From Rhizobium sp. BK650 (GTDB lineage Bacteria; Pseudomonadota; Alphaproteobacteria; Rhizobiales; Rhizobiaceae): a stretch of DNA of 64,000 nucleotides. Positions 1-9,145 of this stretch are shown here, piece by piece. The DNA lies in contig NZ_JACIBK010000009.1 in the NCBI RefSeq assembly GCF_014195325.1, positions 22,522 to 86,521 on the forward strand, given 5' to 3'. The notes beneath the pieces are model-generated. The model had not been told where the DNA came from, searched no databases, and saw only the letters and a list, made by a program, of their open reading frames with translations. The position numbers and the translations under genes are program-made. Positions within the stretch are counted from its first letter, which is position 1; every line of letters starts with the position of its first letter.

Positions 1-2
1 AT

Positions 3-734
3 CAGCTGCCGGTTTCCGACGTGGTGGGCGACCGCTTGTGGCTGACGATACTCGTCTCCTTCTCGACCATCCTTCTCACCTGGCTTATCGCCTTTCCGAT
101 CGGCATCTATTCCGCAACCCATCAATATAGCTGGGGCGATTACGGGCTGACCTTCCTCGGCCTTCTCGGCATAGCCATTCCAAACTTCATGCTGGCGCTG
201 ATCCTGATGTATTTCGCCAATGTCTGGTTCGGACTTTCCATCGGCCATCTGATGGACCAGCAATTTCTGAACCAGCCGATGAGTTGGGAAAAGGCAAGAT
301 CGATCCTCGCGCATCTCTGGATTCCTGTGATCATCGTCGGCACGGCCGGCACGGCCGGCATGATCCGCCGCCTGCGCGCCAACCTGCTCGATGAGATGCA
401 GAAGCAGTATGTGACGACGGCGCGTGCAAAGGGCCTGCACCCGGTGCGCGCACTGGTTAAATATCCGCTGCGCATGGCGCTTAATTTCTTCGTCGCCGAT
501 ATCGGCTCGATCCTGCCGTCGATCATTTCGGGCGCCGAGATCGTCGCTATCGTTCTATCGCTCGAGACGACCGGGCCGATGCTGATCAAGGCGCTGCAGA
601 GCCAGGACATGTATCTTGCCGGCTCCTTTCTGATGTTCCTTGCCTTCCTGAACGTCATCGGCGTGCTGATCTCCGATATCGCGCTCGGCTTCCTCGATCC
701 CCGCATCCGTCTGCAAGGCAGGAGCACCAAATAA
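3..734 (+). CDS. ABC transporter permease, DppB type (5'-truncated by window edge)
   Basis: Inner-membrane subunit of a peptide/nickel-type ABC importer. The reading frame is open from base 3, with residues QLPVSDVVGDRLWLT that belong to the family's conserved region before the main membrane segments, so the true start lies outside the window and the GTG codons at 21 and 24 are not credible starts. About 243 residues are visible, with several hydrophobic segments and the EAA loop (ARAKGLHPVRALVKYPLR) that contacts the ATPase. It overlaps the next permease by one base (TAATG), so the two are translationally coupled. The binding protein and ATPases are not in view. Family assignment is secure; the substrate is unknown. 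Confidence 0.9.
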   Translation, partial: QLPVSDVVGDRLWLTILVSFSTILLTWLIAFPIGIYSATHQYSWGDYGLTFLGLLGIAIPNFMLALILMYFANVWFGLSIGHLMDQQFLNQPMSWEKARSILAHLWIPVIIVGTAGTAGMIRRLRANLLDEMQKQYVTTARAKGLHPVRALVKYPLRMALNFFVADIGSILPSIISGAEIVAIVLSLETTGPMLIKALQSQDMYLAGSFLMFLAFLNVIGVLISDIALGFLDPRIRLQGRSTK

Positions 735-1909
735 TGTCGCCCCTACCCGCACCTGGCGCGCCGCTGCCGCATTACGTCTCGACGGCTCCCTTCGATCCGA
801 TCGCAAAGGAGACGATGACCTCGGCCCAGTCGCGCATCCACCTTGCCTCGCAAAAGCAGCTCATGTGGTGGAAGTTCAAGCGCCACAGGCTGGCGCTGGC
901 ATCCGGCATCTTCCTTGCCGCCATCTACTTCATGATCCTGATCGTCGAGTTCCTGGCACCCTACGGTCTGCATACGCGCAACGTCGATTTCATCCATTCA
1001 CCGCCGCAGCGGGTCCGTCTCTTCGATAGCCAGGGCAATTTCGTCGGCCCCTTCGTCTATGGCCGGAAGATGACGCTCGATATCAACACGCTGCACCGCC
1101 TCTACACCAATAACGAAAACGACATCCAGCCGATCCGCTTCTTCTGCCGTGGCGATGGCTACAAGTTCTGGGGACTCATCGCTTCCGACTTCCATCTCGT
1201 CTGCCCGGCAATCGGCGGACAGATGTTCCTGCTTGGCACCGATCGTCTCGGTCGCGACGTGTTGTCACGCATCCTTTACGGTGCGCGCATTTCGCTCACC
1301 ATCGGCCTGATCGGCATCGCCATCAGTTTCGTTCTCGGCATCGTCATCGGCGGCCTCGCCGGTTACTGGGGCGGTATTTTCGATCTTGTCGTGCAACGCC
1401 TAATCGAAGTGCTGCAATCCCTGCCCTCACTGCCGCTCTGGATGGCGCTCGCCGCGATCATGCCGGTGACATGGAGCCCGATCGTCATCTATTTCGGCAT
1501 CACCGTCATTCTCGGCATCATCGACTGGACGGGGCTTGCCCGCGCTGTGCGCTCCAAACTTCTTGCGCTACGCGAAGAAGACTATGTACAGGCCGCCCAG
1601 CTCATGGGCGCCAGCACGCCGCGTATCATCGGCCGGCATCTGGTGCCGGGCTTCATGTCACATCTCATTGCATCGGCCACCATTTCCATTCCGGGCATGA
1701 TCCTTGGGGAAACGGCGCTCTCCTTCCTCGGCCTCGGTTTGCGGCCGCCCATTACCAGCTGGGGCATCCTGCTGACCGAAGCCAAGAGCGTCAGTGTCAT
1801 CGCCTTCTACCCATGGCTGCTGTTTCCAATCATTCCGGTAGTGTTCGTAATTTTGGCGTTCAATTTTCTGGGAGACGGCTTGCGCGATGCGGCAGATCCC
1901 TACAAATAG
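734..1909 (+). CDS. ABC transporter permease, DppC/YejE type
   Basis: Second membrane subunit of the same importer, 391 residues. One membrane helix near residues 50-75 is followed by a soluble stretch of about 90 residues that ends in the family motif LLGTDRLGRDVLSRILYGAR. The remaining helices follow, with an EAA loop (QAAQLMGASTPRIIGRHLVPG). The long loop between helix 1 and helix 2 is longer than in plain DppC and recalls YejE-like permeases. The ATG overlaps the stop of the upstream permease. A glycosyltransferase gene follows after 68 bases on the same strand, an unusual partner for a peptide importer. Family certain, substrate unknown. Confidence 0.9.
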   Translation: MSPLPAPGAPLPHYVSTAPFDPIAKETMTSAQSRIHLASQKQLMWWKFKRHRLALASGIFLAAIYFMILIVEFLAPYGLHTRNVDFIHSPPQRVRLFDSQGNFVGPFVYGRKMTLDINTLHRLYTNNENDIQPIRFFCRGDGYKFWGLIASDFHLVCPAIGGQMFLLGTDRLGRDVLSRILYGARISLTIGLIGIAISFVLGIVIGGLAGYWGGIFDLVVQRLIEVLQSLPSLPLWMALAAIMPVTWSPIVIYFGITVILGIIDWTGLARAVRSKLLALREEDYVQAAQLMGASTPRIIGRHLVPGFMSHLIASATISIPGMILGETALSFLGLGLRPPITSWGILLTEAKSVSVIAFYPWLLFPIIPVVFVILAFNFLGDGLRDAADPYK

Positions 1910-1977
1910 CGTCGGGCCGGGTGGAGCGCTTCGCATCCGCCCGTTCATGGCCTCCGAACCGCGGGGGTGGTAGAAGT

Positions 1978-3213
1978 ATGTCGTCCACCTCAAGGGGCAC
2001 GCCTATGGCCAGACGTCTCGAAGATGCGCGCATCCTCATGTACAGCCACGATACTTTCGGCCTTGGCCACCTGCGCCGCTGTCGGGCAATCGCCCATGCC
2101 CTCGTCGAGGATTATCGCGGCCTTAACATCCTGATCATTTCAGGTGCGACGATCGCCGGGGCTTTCGACTACCGTGCCCGCGTCGATTTTGTAAAGATCC
2201 CGAGCGTCATCAAGCTCCGCAACGGCGAATATACCTCGCTTGCCAGCCACATCGATCTTCAGGATACGCTGAAGATGCGCGAGTCGAGCATCCGCCACAC
2301 TGCCGAGACTTTCCAGCCGGATATCTTCATCGTCGATAAGGAGCCGATGGGGCTGAAGGGCGAGGTCGAGGATACGCTTGCCTATCTGAAGGCGCGCGGC
2401 ACCGTTCTCGTGCTCGGCCTTCGCGAGATCATGGACGCGCCGCATCTGCTCGAAGCCGAGTGGAAAAAGAACAGCGTCATGCAGAAGATCGACCAATATT
2501 ACGATAGTATCTGGGTCTACGGACCGCCGGATTTCTACGATCCGCTTGTCGGCCTCGACGTGCCCTCGGGCGTTCGTCGCAAAATGGATTTCGTCGGCTT
2601 CCTGCAGCGCAGTGTCTCCAAGGGCAAGAATTCGCTGAACGCCCGCAAGGACGATTATATCCTCGTCACCACGGGCGGCGGTGGCGACGGCTCCGACCTC
2701 GTTCACGATGTGATGAACGCCTATGAAGCCGATCCGACGCTGACGCAAAAGGCGCTTGTCGTGCTCGGCCCCTATATGCCGGTGGCCGAACGGACGAAAC
2801 TCGTCAAGAAGGGCGAGAAGATTCCCTATATCGAGGTGATCGAGTTCGACAATCATATGGAAGAACTGATCGACGGCGCCACTGCCGTTGTCGCCATGGG
2901 GGGTTACAACACCTATTGCGAAATCCTTTCGTTCGACAAGCCGGCGCTCGTCGTGCCACGCGTTGCCCCACGCGAGGAGCAGCTTCTGCGCGCCCGGCGC
3001 GCGAGCGAGCTCGGCCTCGTCGACATGCTGCTGCCCGAGCAATCGGCCGACCCTTCCGTCATGGCGGAAACGCTGAAACGCCTGCCTTCGCGGCTGCCGC
3101 CGTCAAAGAGCGGCTGCAATATGCACCTAGAGGGGCTGGATCATATCTCCCGCACCGTTGGCACATGGCTCGACGGCCACGGGCGCCATCTTTCCCTCGT
3201 CGGCGCAGAATAA
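1978..3213 (+). CDS. Predicted glycosyltransferase, MurG/GT28-like (COG4671 type)
   Basis: A 411-residue cytoplasmic protein. The N-terminal motif YSHDTFGLGHLRRCRAIA and the C-terminal GGYNTYCEILSFDKPALVVPR, followed by EEQLLRARRASELGL, match the two-domain GT-B fold of predicted glycosyltransferases related to MurG. The longer open frame reaches back to 1471 but lies inside the upstream permease, so I chose ATG 1978; ATG 2005 (MARRLEDARIL) is also possible. It is the first of three consecutive glycosyltransferase genes. The third gene shares the same HxxGxGH-like start and GYNT motif, so the first and third are probably paralogues. Donor and acceptor are unknown. Confidence 0.8.
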   Translation: MSSTSRGTPMARRLEDARILMYSHDTFGLGHLRRCRAIAHALVEDYRGLNILIISGATIAGAFDYRARVDFVKIPSVIKLRNGEYTSLASHIDLQDTLKMRESSIRHTAETFQPDIFIVDKEPMGLKGEVEDTLAYLKARGTVLVLGLREIMDAPHLLEAEWKKNSVMQKIDQYYDSIWVYGPPDFYDPLVGLDVPSGVRRKMDFVGFLQRSVSKGKNSLNARKDDYILVTTGGGGDGSDLVHDVMNAYEADPTLTQKALVVLGPYMPVAERTKLVKKGEKIPYIEVIEFDNHMEELIDGATAVVAMGGYNTYCEILSFDKPALVVPRVAPREEQLLRARRASELGLVDMLLPEQSADPSVMAETLKRLPSRLPPSKSGCNMHLEGLDHISRTVGTWLDGHGRHLSLVGAE

Positions 3214-3224
3214 AGAGCCGTCCT

Positions 3225-4472
3225 TTGCCGCCACGCCGCAAGATTCTCGTCGTGCTGAAAGGCTATCCCCGCCTTTCGGAAACCTTTATCGCCCAGGAGT
3301 TGCTAGGCCTCGAAAAAGCCGGCTTCGACCTGACGTTGATTTCCATGCGCCGGCCGACCGACAAGAAGCGTCATCCCGTGCATGACGAAATCAAGGCGCG
3401 TGTCGTCTACTTGCCAGAATATCTGCACGAGGAGCCGATCCGCGTGCTGAAAGGCCTCATTTCCGGCTTTTCCAAGCCGCGTTTCGGGGTCCTGATGAAG
3501 CGCTTCTTCGCCGATCTGCCGCGCGATATTTCGCGCAACCGCTTCCGCCGGCTTGGCCAGGCGCTGGTCCTGGCACGCGAATGGCCTGATCAGGGCGAGT
3601 GGCTGCATGCCCATTTCATTCACACGCCATCATCGGTGACCGAATATGCGAGCATATTGACCGGCACCCCCTGGACATGCTCAGCCCATGCCAAGGATAT
3701 CTGGACCTCGCCCGATTGGGACCTCAGCCAGAAGCTCGACAGTGCCCGATGGGCCGTGACTTGTACCCGCACCGGCTACGAGCACATGAAGGCGCTGACG
3801 GGTCGCAAGGATGCGGTGCATCTCAGTTATCATGGCCTTGATCTTGCCCGCTTCGGCCATTTTGCCGACGAACGCTCGAACCGCGACGGCAGCGATCCTG
3901 CAGATCCCGCCTTCATCCTCAGCGTTGGTCGGGCGGTGGAAAAGAAGGGCTACGACGTGCTGCTGCGCGCGCTGGCCTTGCTGCCTGGGGACATCAACTG
4001 GCGCATGGACCATATCGGCGGCGGCGAAGGGCTTTCCGAGCTAAAAGAACTTGCTGGCGAACTCGGGCTTGCCGAGCGCATCGCCTGGAAGGGTGCGCTG
4101 GCGCAGGAAGATGTGCTCGATCACTATCGCCGCGCCGACATCTTCGCGCTCGCTTGCCGCATCGCCGCCAATGGCGATCGCGATGGTCTGCCGAACGTGC
4201 TAGTCGAGGCTTCCAGCCAGCGGCTCATGTGTCTTTCTACCAACGTCTCCGGCGTGCCGGAGCTGCTCATCGACGGCGAGAACGGCCTCATCGTGCCGCC
4301 GGAAGATCCGGCAGCCCTTGCAAAGGCGCTCGAGACGGCAATCCGCAATCCGAATATGCGCAAACGGCTGGGCGATGCGGCCGAGGAGCGCGTTCGCGGC
4401 CATTTCGATTATCATTCCAGCATCCGGCAGTTGAGCAGTTTGTTCGAAGCAGAATGGCAGAAGGTGTCATGA
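3225..4472 (+). CDS. Glycosyltransferase family 4 protein
   Basis: About 415 residues. The start is ILVVLKGYPRLSETFIAQELLGL, typical of GT4 enzymes. Further on come EKKGYDVLLRALALL, the nucleotide-sugar site DGLPNVLVEAS and the C-terminal VSGVPELLIDGENGLIVPPEDP. I chose TTG 3225 because it sits 11 bases after the previous stop, behind AAAGAG, and leaves only a few residues before the first beta strand. ATG 3165 in the same frame would overlap the previous gene and add an Arg/Pro-rich tail. The 3' end overlaps the next gene by four bases (ATGA). It probably acts on the same glycan or glycolipid as its neighbours. Confidence 0.85.
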   Translation: MPPRRKILVVLKGYPRLSETFIAQELLGLEKAGFDLTLISMRRPTDKKRHPVHDEIKARVVYLPEYLHEEPIRVLKGLISGFSKPRFGVLMKRFFADLPRDISRNRFRRLGQALVLAREWPDQGEWLHAHFIHTPSSVTEYASILTGTPWTCSAHAKDIWTSPDWDLSQKLDSARWAVTCTRTGYEHMKALTGRKDAVHLSYHGLDLARFGHFADERSNRDGSDPADPAFILSVGRAVEKKGYDVLLRALALLPGDINWRMDHIGGGEGLSELKELAGELGLAERIAWKGALAQEDVLDHYRRADIFALACRIAANGDRDGLPNVLVEASSQRLMCLSTNVSGVPELLIDGENGLIVPPEDPAALAKALETAIRNPNMRKRLGDAAEERVRGHFDYHSSIRQLSSLFEAEWQKVS

Positions 4473-5599
4473 CGGCCCCCCGCATCTTCTTTTATGTCCA
4501 GCATCTGCTCGGCATCGGCCATATCGCCCGTGCCAGCCGCATCGCCAATGCGTTGGTCAAAGACGGCTTCGCGGTCACCGTCGTCACCGGTGGCCTGCCC
4601 GTGCCGGGCTTTCCAGGCGAAGGTGTGAAGACTATCGAACTACCGGCTGTCGTCGCCAGCAATGTCGGCTTCTCCGGTCTCGCCGACGCCGACGGGCGGG
4701 CGGCAGGCGAAGAATTTCTTTCCCGGCGCCGTGACCTGCTTTTGCAGGCCTTTGAGGAGGCAAAGCCCGATGTCGTGATCATCGAGGCCTTCCCCTTCGG
4801 CCGCCGACAGATGCGCTTCGAGCTGCTGCCGCTGCTCGGTGCGATCGCGAAGGCCGAGCCCCGGCCGAAGCTTTTAAGTTCGGTGCGCGACATCCTGCAG
4901 GAAAACCGCAAGCCTGGCCGCGACGAGGAAACGGTCAAGCTGGTCAAGGAGCACTTTGACGCGGTACTTATCCACGGCGATCCGGAGTTTGTACGTCTGG
5001 AAGATACGTTTCCCCTGACGGCCGAGATCGCCGACCGACTGCGCTATACCGGTCTCGTTGCTCCGCCGCCCGCGCCGGAACCGCCAGAGACATTCGACAT
5101 CATCGCTTCAGCGGGCGGCGGCGCTGTCGGAGCGGAACTGATCCGCGCCGCGCGCGACGCGGCAGCCTTGCTGCCCGCCAATCTTCGCTGGCTGCTGATT
5201 GCCGGACCTAACCTTCCCGCCGCCGATTTTTCCGCGCTATCGGACGCGCCTGCCAACGTCACAGTGGTGCGGTTCCGCAAGGATTTCCCCTCGCTGCTGC
5301 GCGGCGCGAAAGTCTCGATCTCGCAGGCCGGCTACAACACAGTGGGTGATCTCTTGCGCACCCAATGCCGCTCAATCCTCATCCCCTTCGTGGCGGACGG
5401 GGAGACGGAACAGACCGTGCGCGCCGAACGATTGCAGGCGCTAGGCCTTGCCGAAATCCTGCCGGAAAAAGGGCTGACCCTCAATGACGTCAAAGCTGCT
5501 ATCGAGCGGGCACTTGCAGCCCCGCCGCGTCCGGCCGTTCGCCTCGATCTCGATGGAGCCGCAAAAACTGCAGCCATCATTCGCTCAATGATCGGCTGA
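4469..5599 (+). CDS. Predicted glycosyltransferase, MurG/GT28-like (COG4671 type)
   Basis: A 376-residue protein. It begins FFYVQHLLGIGHIARASRIANAL and has a C-terminal SQAGYNTVGDLLRTQCRSILIPF followed by ETEQTVRAERLQALGLAEILP, the acceptor/donor architecture of MurG-like GT-B enzymes. The ATG overlaps the TGA of the upstream GT4 gene, showing coupling. The longer frame upstream is only the shadow of that gene. It resembles the glycosyltransferase encoded at 1978-3213 in both motifs, suggesting duplication. After it a 194-base gap precedes the ABC gene. The glycan built is not identifiable from sequence alone. Confidence 0.8.
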   Translation: MTAPRIFFYVQHLLGIGHIARASRIANALVKDGFAVTVVTGGLPVPGFPGEGVKTIELPAVVASNVGFSGLADADGRAAGEEFLSRRRDLLLQAFEEAKPDVVIIEAFPFGRRQMRFELLPLLGAIAKAEPRPKLLSSVRDILQENRKPGRDEETVKLVKEHFDAVLIHGDPEFVRLEDTFPLTAEIADRLRYTGLVAPPPAPEPPETFDIIASAGGGAVGAELIRAARDAAALLPANLRWLLIAGPNLPAADFSALSDAPANVTVVRFRKDFPSLLRGAKVSISQAGYNTVGDLLRTQCRSILIPFVADGETEQTVRAERLQALGLAEILPEKGLTLNDVKAAIERALAAPPRPAVRLDLDGAAKTAAIIRSMIG

Positions 5600-5793
5600 A
5601 ACCCTCGCCTATTCCAAAATTCATGTGATATAAGAAAATTTCCGGCGAGAATCGGCGTTTTGACATGAGTCCGCTCCGCCTTGTTTTCGTTGCGATATCG
5701 GCGGTCTGACTGCATGGTCCTGTACTCGGAGATTCCCCCTTCCTCAGCATCAGGATCGCTGTACGGACTTTTCCCACAGTCTGATGGTTAACC

Positions 5794-8508
5794 ATGGAAA
5801 AAAGCCTCGCGCGCTACATCTGGAAGAACACGCGGCTGCAGCAGCTCTGGATTTTGCTGGTCGTCGCAGCCTCCATGGTGCCTTACTTCCTGTCATTCGA
5901 CCTGCCGAAGCAGATCGTCAACGGGCCTATTCAAGGTGACGGCTTCGAAGGACCGGGCGCAAGACAGACTTTCATGCACATAGCCTACGACATCCCGCTA
6001 ATCGGGCATGTCGAACTCTTCAAGGGCCTGGAGCTTAACCGCCTGCAGATGCTGATGGCGCTGAGCCTGGTCTTCCTGGCGCTTGTCGTGCTGAACGGCC
6101 TCTTCAAGTTCTACATCAACACCTACAAGGGCCGGCTCGGCGAGCGCATGCTGCGCCGTATTCGATTCGAGCTCATCGATCGCGTGCTGCGCTTCCCGCC
6201 CGCCCATTTCAAGCGGGTGAAATCCGCCGAGATCGCCACCATGATCAAGGATGAGGTGGAGCCGATGGGCGGCTTCACGGGCGATGCCTTCGTCTCGCCA
6301 GCCCTGCTCGGCGGCCAGGCGGTCACTGCGCTTGCCTTCATCATCATCCAGAACTTCTGGCTGGGCATGATTGCGGCTGCAATCGTCGGCGTTCAGGCGG
6401 TGGTCATTCCCCGCATGCGCAAGCGCCTACTTGAACTCGGCCGCCAGCGTCAGCTGACCGCCCGCGAGTTGTCCGGCCGGGTTGGCGAGATCGTCGAAGG
6501 TATCGGCACGATCCATGGCAACGACACGTCGAACCTCGAACGAGCCGATATAGCCACTCGTCTCGGCCGTATCTTCTCGATCCGCTACGATCTTTATCAA
6601 TGGAAGTTCCTGGTGAAGTTCATCAACAACTTCCTTGCCCAGGTCACACCCTTCCTGTTCTACGCAATCGGCGGTTATCTGGCGCTCCAGGGCCGGCTCG
6701 ACATCGGTCAGCTCGTCGCCGTCATTTCCGCCTACAAGGATCTTCCCGGCCCATTGAAGGAACTGATCGACTGGGACCAGATGCGCCAGGACGTACAGGT
6801 CAAGTATGCGCAGGTCTACGAGCAGTTCAATGTCGAGCCCTTGATCGACAGCCGCATTCAGGAGCTTGCCAGGACGCCGATCGCGCCGCTGACCAGCGCG
6901 CTCGTCGTTACCAACCTTTCAGTCAGCGACGACAGTGGCGCACGCCTCGTCGATCATGTCTCGGTCGAGATCAAGCCGAACGAGACAGTCGCGATCGTCG
7001 GGCCGAACGGCAGTGGTGCGGAAGCTTTCGCAGAAGCGCTCGGGCGCCTCGTATGGCCGGATTCCGGCCGCATCACTATCGACGGACAAGATCTTCTGGA
7101 GCTGCCGGAATCGATCACCGGACGGCGCATCTCCTATGCATCTGCCGAAAGCTATTTCTTCCACGGCACGCTGCGCGACAACCTCCTCTACGGGCTCAAA
7201 CATGCCCCGATGAAAGAACCTGAATATGACGGCAAGGCGGCTCAAGAATATAAATGGTACGTCGCGGAATCGCAGAAGGCCGGTAATCCGACGCTCGACC
7301 TCAACAGCGACTGGGTGGACTATACGGCAGCCGGCGCCAACGGACCCGAAGACCTGCTGAAGGCGATCCGGCCGGTGCTCGACGCGGTAATGATGTCGCA
7401 GGATATTCTGGATCTGGCGCTGCGCTCCACCGTCAATACGGAGGTTCATACCGCACTCGGCAGTCATATCGTGGAACTTCGCAGATCACTGCGCGAGCGG
7501 CTCGCCAAGGAGAATCTCGACGCCATCGTCGTGCCATTCGATTTCGACTCTTATAACGCACAGGCGACCGTCGGCGAAAACCTACTGTTCGGCACAATGA
7601 AGCGGCCGCTGATGAACAACCGCCGGCTTGCCGGCCATCCCTATTTCCAACAACTCTTCCGCGACACCGGACTGAGTACCGATCTCTACGCGATGGGCCT
7701 GGAGATTGCGGAGAATGCGGTGGAACTGTTCCACGACCTGCCGCCGGACCACCCTTTCTTCCAGCAGCTGACCTTCATGACCGCGGACGACATTCCGACC
7801 TACCAGGCGTTGCTGCAGAAGCTACAGGGCAAACGTTTCGAGGATGCGACGCCGGAAGACAGGGCAAGCATCATTCGCCTGAGCTTCGCCTATATCGAAC
7901 CGCGGCACCGCTTCGGTCTCTTGACCCAGGCGCTGATGGACAAGATCGTCGACGCTCGCAAGCAGTTTCACGAGAACATTCCAAGCGACCTCGCCGAACT
8001 GATCGAGCGTTATGACATCAGCCGCTTCACGGCCTCCGCGAGCCTTATGGATAATGTGCTCTTCGGCCGCATCGCCTATCAGCAGGCTGATGCCTCCGAC
8101 CGCATCCGCGTCATCATGGGTGAGCTCTTCGATGCGCTCGATCTTTATGACGACGTATTGTCGATCGGACTGGAATTCGATGTGGGCTCCGGTGGCAAAC
8201 GACTGACAGGAGTACAGCGGCAGAAGCTCAATCTCGCCCGCACACTACTCAAGCGCTCCGACTACTTCATCTTCAACCGGCCGATCCCGGCACTCGACCA
8301 GCGCATCCAGGACCAGATCACCCGTAACATCATCGAAGGCCTGCACGAGGAAGGCAAGCGCCCGGCTATCATCTGGGTTCTGTCTAACGCCAAGCTTGCC
8401 GAAATCTTTGATCGTGTTTTGCTCTTCGATCGCGGCAATCTTGCCGAGGCGGGCAACTATCCCGAACTTTCCGAGAAAAACGGTATGTTCAAGGAACTGT
8501 TATCGTAA
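5794..8508 (+). CDS. ABC exporter-like membrane protein with degenerate, expanded nucleotide-binding region
   Basis: A 904-residue protein. Residues about 15-345 are an ABC exporter membrane domain with hydrophobic helices and a conserved cytoplasmic loop. From about residue 365 a nucleotide-binding domain begins, but its ATPase residues are gone. Walker A reads GPNGSGAE at 403-410 (Lys replaced by Ala). The signature is LTGVQ at 804-808. Walker B is FIFNRP (Asp-Glu replaced by Asn828-Arg829), and the H-loop His is Asn865. About 290 extra residues separate the Q-loop region from the signature. The motif DNLLYG (462), ENLLFG (595), DNVLFG (753) occurs three times, as if the Q-loop flank had been copied. 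The frame is intact, so this is not a simple pseudogene. It may be a regulatory or scaffold ABC protein serving the adjacent glycosyltransferases (inference). Confidence 0.85.
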   Translation: MEKSLARYIWKNTRLQQLWILLVVAASMVPYFLSFDLPKQIVNGPIQGDGFEGPGARQTFMHIAYDIPLIGHVELFKGLELNRLQMLMALSLVFLALVVLNGLFKFYINTYKGRLGERMLRRIRFELIDRVLRFPPAHFKRVKSAEIATMIKDEVEPMGGFTGDAFVSPALLGGQAVTALAFIIIQNFWLGMIAAAIVGVQAVVIPRMRKRLLELGRQRQLTARELSGRVGEIVEGIGTIHGNDTSNLERADIATRLGRIFSIRYDLYQWKFLVKFINNFLAQVTPFLFYAIGGYLALQGRLDIGQLVAVISAYKDLPGPLKELIDWDQMRQDVQVKYAQVYEQFNVEPLIDSRIQELARTPIAPLTSALVVTNLSVSDDSGARLVDHVSVEIKPNETVAIVGPNGSGAEAFAEALGRLVWPDSGRITIDGQDLLELPESITGRRISYASAESYFFHGTLRDNLLYGLKHAPMKEPEYDGKAAQEYKWYVAESQKAGNPTLDLNSDWVDYTAAGANGPEDLLKAIRPVLDAVMMSQDILDLALRSTVNTEVHTALGSHIVELRRSLRERLAKENLDAIVVPFDFDSYNAQATVGENLLFGTMKRPLMNNRRLAGHPYFQQLFRDTGLSTDLYAMGLEIAENAVELFHDLPPDHPFFQQLTFMTADDIPTYQALLQKLQGKRFEDATPEDRASIIRLSFAYIEPRHRFGLLTQALMDKIVDARKQFHENIPSDLAELIERYDISRFTASASLMDNVLFGRIAYQQADASDRIRVIMGELFDALDLYDDVLSIGLEFDVGSGGKRLTGVQRQKLNLARTLLKRSDYFIFNRPIPALDQRIQDQITRNIIEGLHEEGKRPAIIWVLSNAKLAEIFDRVLLFDRGNLAEAGNYPELSEKNGMFKELLS

Positions 8509-8602
8509 TATTCTATTGGGGCGGCAGAGACAGCGCCAGCAAGGCGTATCGGTTGATTTTAGCGCATGATCATGGACCATGCGGCAGGAGGTTGTAACGC
8601 TC

Positions 8603-9070
8603 ATGCTGTTAAGAGATGAAGTCGAAATGCTGCGGCGGGTGCCGATCTTCTCAAGGATTGCACCAGCAAAACTCAAGCTCTTGGCCTTCACCTCCGATCG
8701 CATGACCTACCGCCCCGGCCAGAACCTGTTTCACCAGGGCGACGTCGGCGACGCCGCTTATGTCGTTCTTTCGGGAACCGCTGATATCCTCGTCTCCTCG
8801 CCTGCCGGCGAAATCAAGGTCGCCGATGTCGAGGTCAATTCCATTGTCGGCGAAATCGCCATTCTCTGCGACGTTTCGCGTACCGCGACCGTGCGTGCCA
8901 CCTCGCCGCTCGAAGTCCTACGCATCAACAAGGAACATTTCCTCAAGCTTTTGAGCGACTTCCCGGAAATGGCCGTAGAGATCATGCGCGTGCTTGCCGA
9001 CCGTCTCAATCACACCACCGCCGAATTGACCGCCGCCCGCGCCGCCAAGCAGCCGCAGATGGCGCAGTAG
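8603..9070 (+). CDS. Stand-alone cyclic nucleotide-binding domain protein
   Basis: About 155 residues forming one cNMP-binding beta barrel: FHQGDVGDAAYVVLSGTADIL, then GEIAILCDVSRTATVRATSPLEVLRINKEHFLKLL. There is no C-terminal helix-turn-helix, so it is unlikely to bind DNA as CRP does. The phosphate-binding cassette here reads VGEIAILCDVSRTATV, where the Arg-Thr-Ala part is present. I prefer ATG 8603 (AGGAGG 11 bases upstream) to ATG 8579. It lies 94 bases after the degenerate ABC gene on the same strand and may sense a nucleotide for that protein (inference). Confidence 0.8.
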   Translation: MLLRDEVEMLRRVPIFSRIAPAKLKLLAFTSDRMTYRPGQNLFHQGDVGDAAYVVLSGTADILVSSPAGEIKVADVEVNSIVGEIAILCDVSRTATVRATSPLEVLRINKEHFLKLLSDFPEMAVEIMRVLADRLNHTTAELTAARAAKQPQMAQ

Positions 9071-9092
9071 AGTCTCAATAACAACCCCGGAC

Positions 9093-9123
9093 AAAAGGTC
9101 CGCCAGGATTTTCCAGGCGGACC
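9093..9123 (-). terminator. Hairpin terminator between convergent genes
   Basis: GGTCCGCC at 9097-9104 pairs with GGCGGACC at 9116-9123 across an 11-base loop. On the minus strand the stem is followed by TTTTG, so it is a good intrinsic terminator for the MFS gene, and it may also stop readthrough from the cNMP-binding gene. Confidence 0.7.
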
Positions 9124-9145
9124 CTCGCTATTGACTTTATACGTG

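Noticed and set aside
2140..3042. 300-codon minus-strand frame
   Set aside because: Antisense to a glycosyltransferase with clear motifs; no ribosome site or domain.
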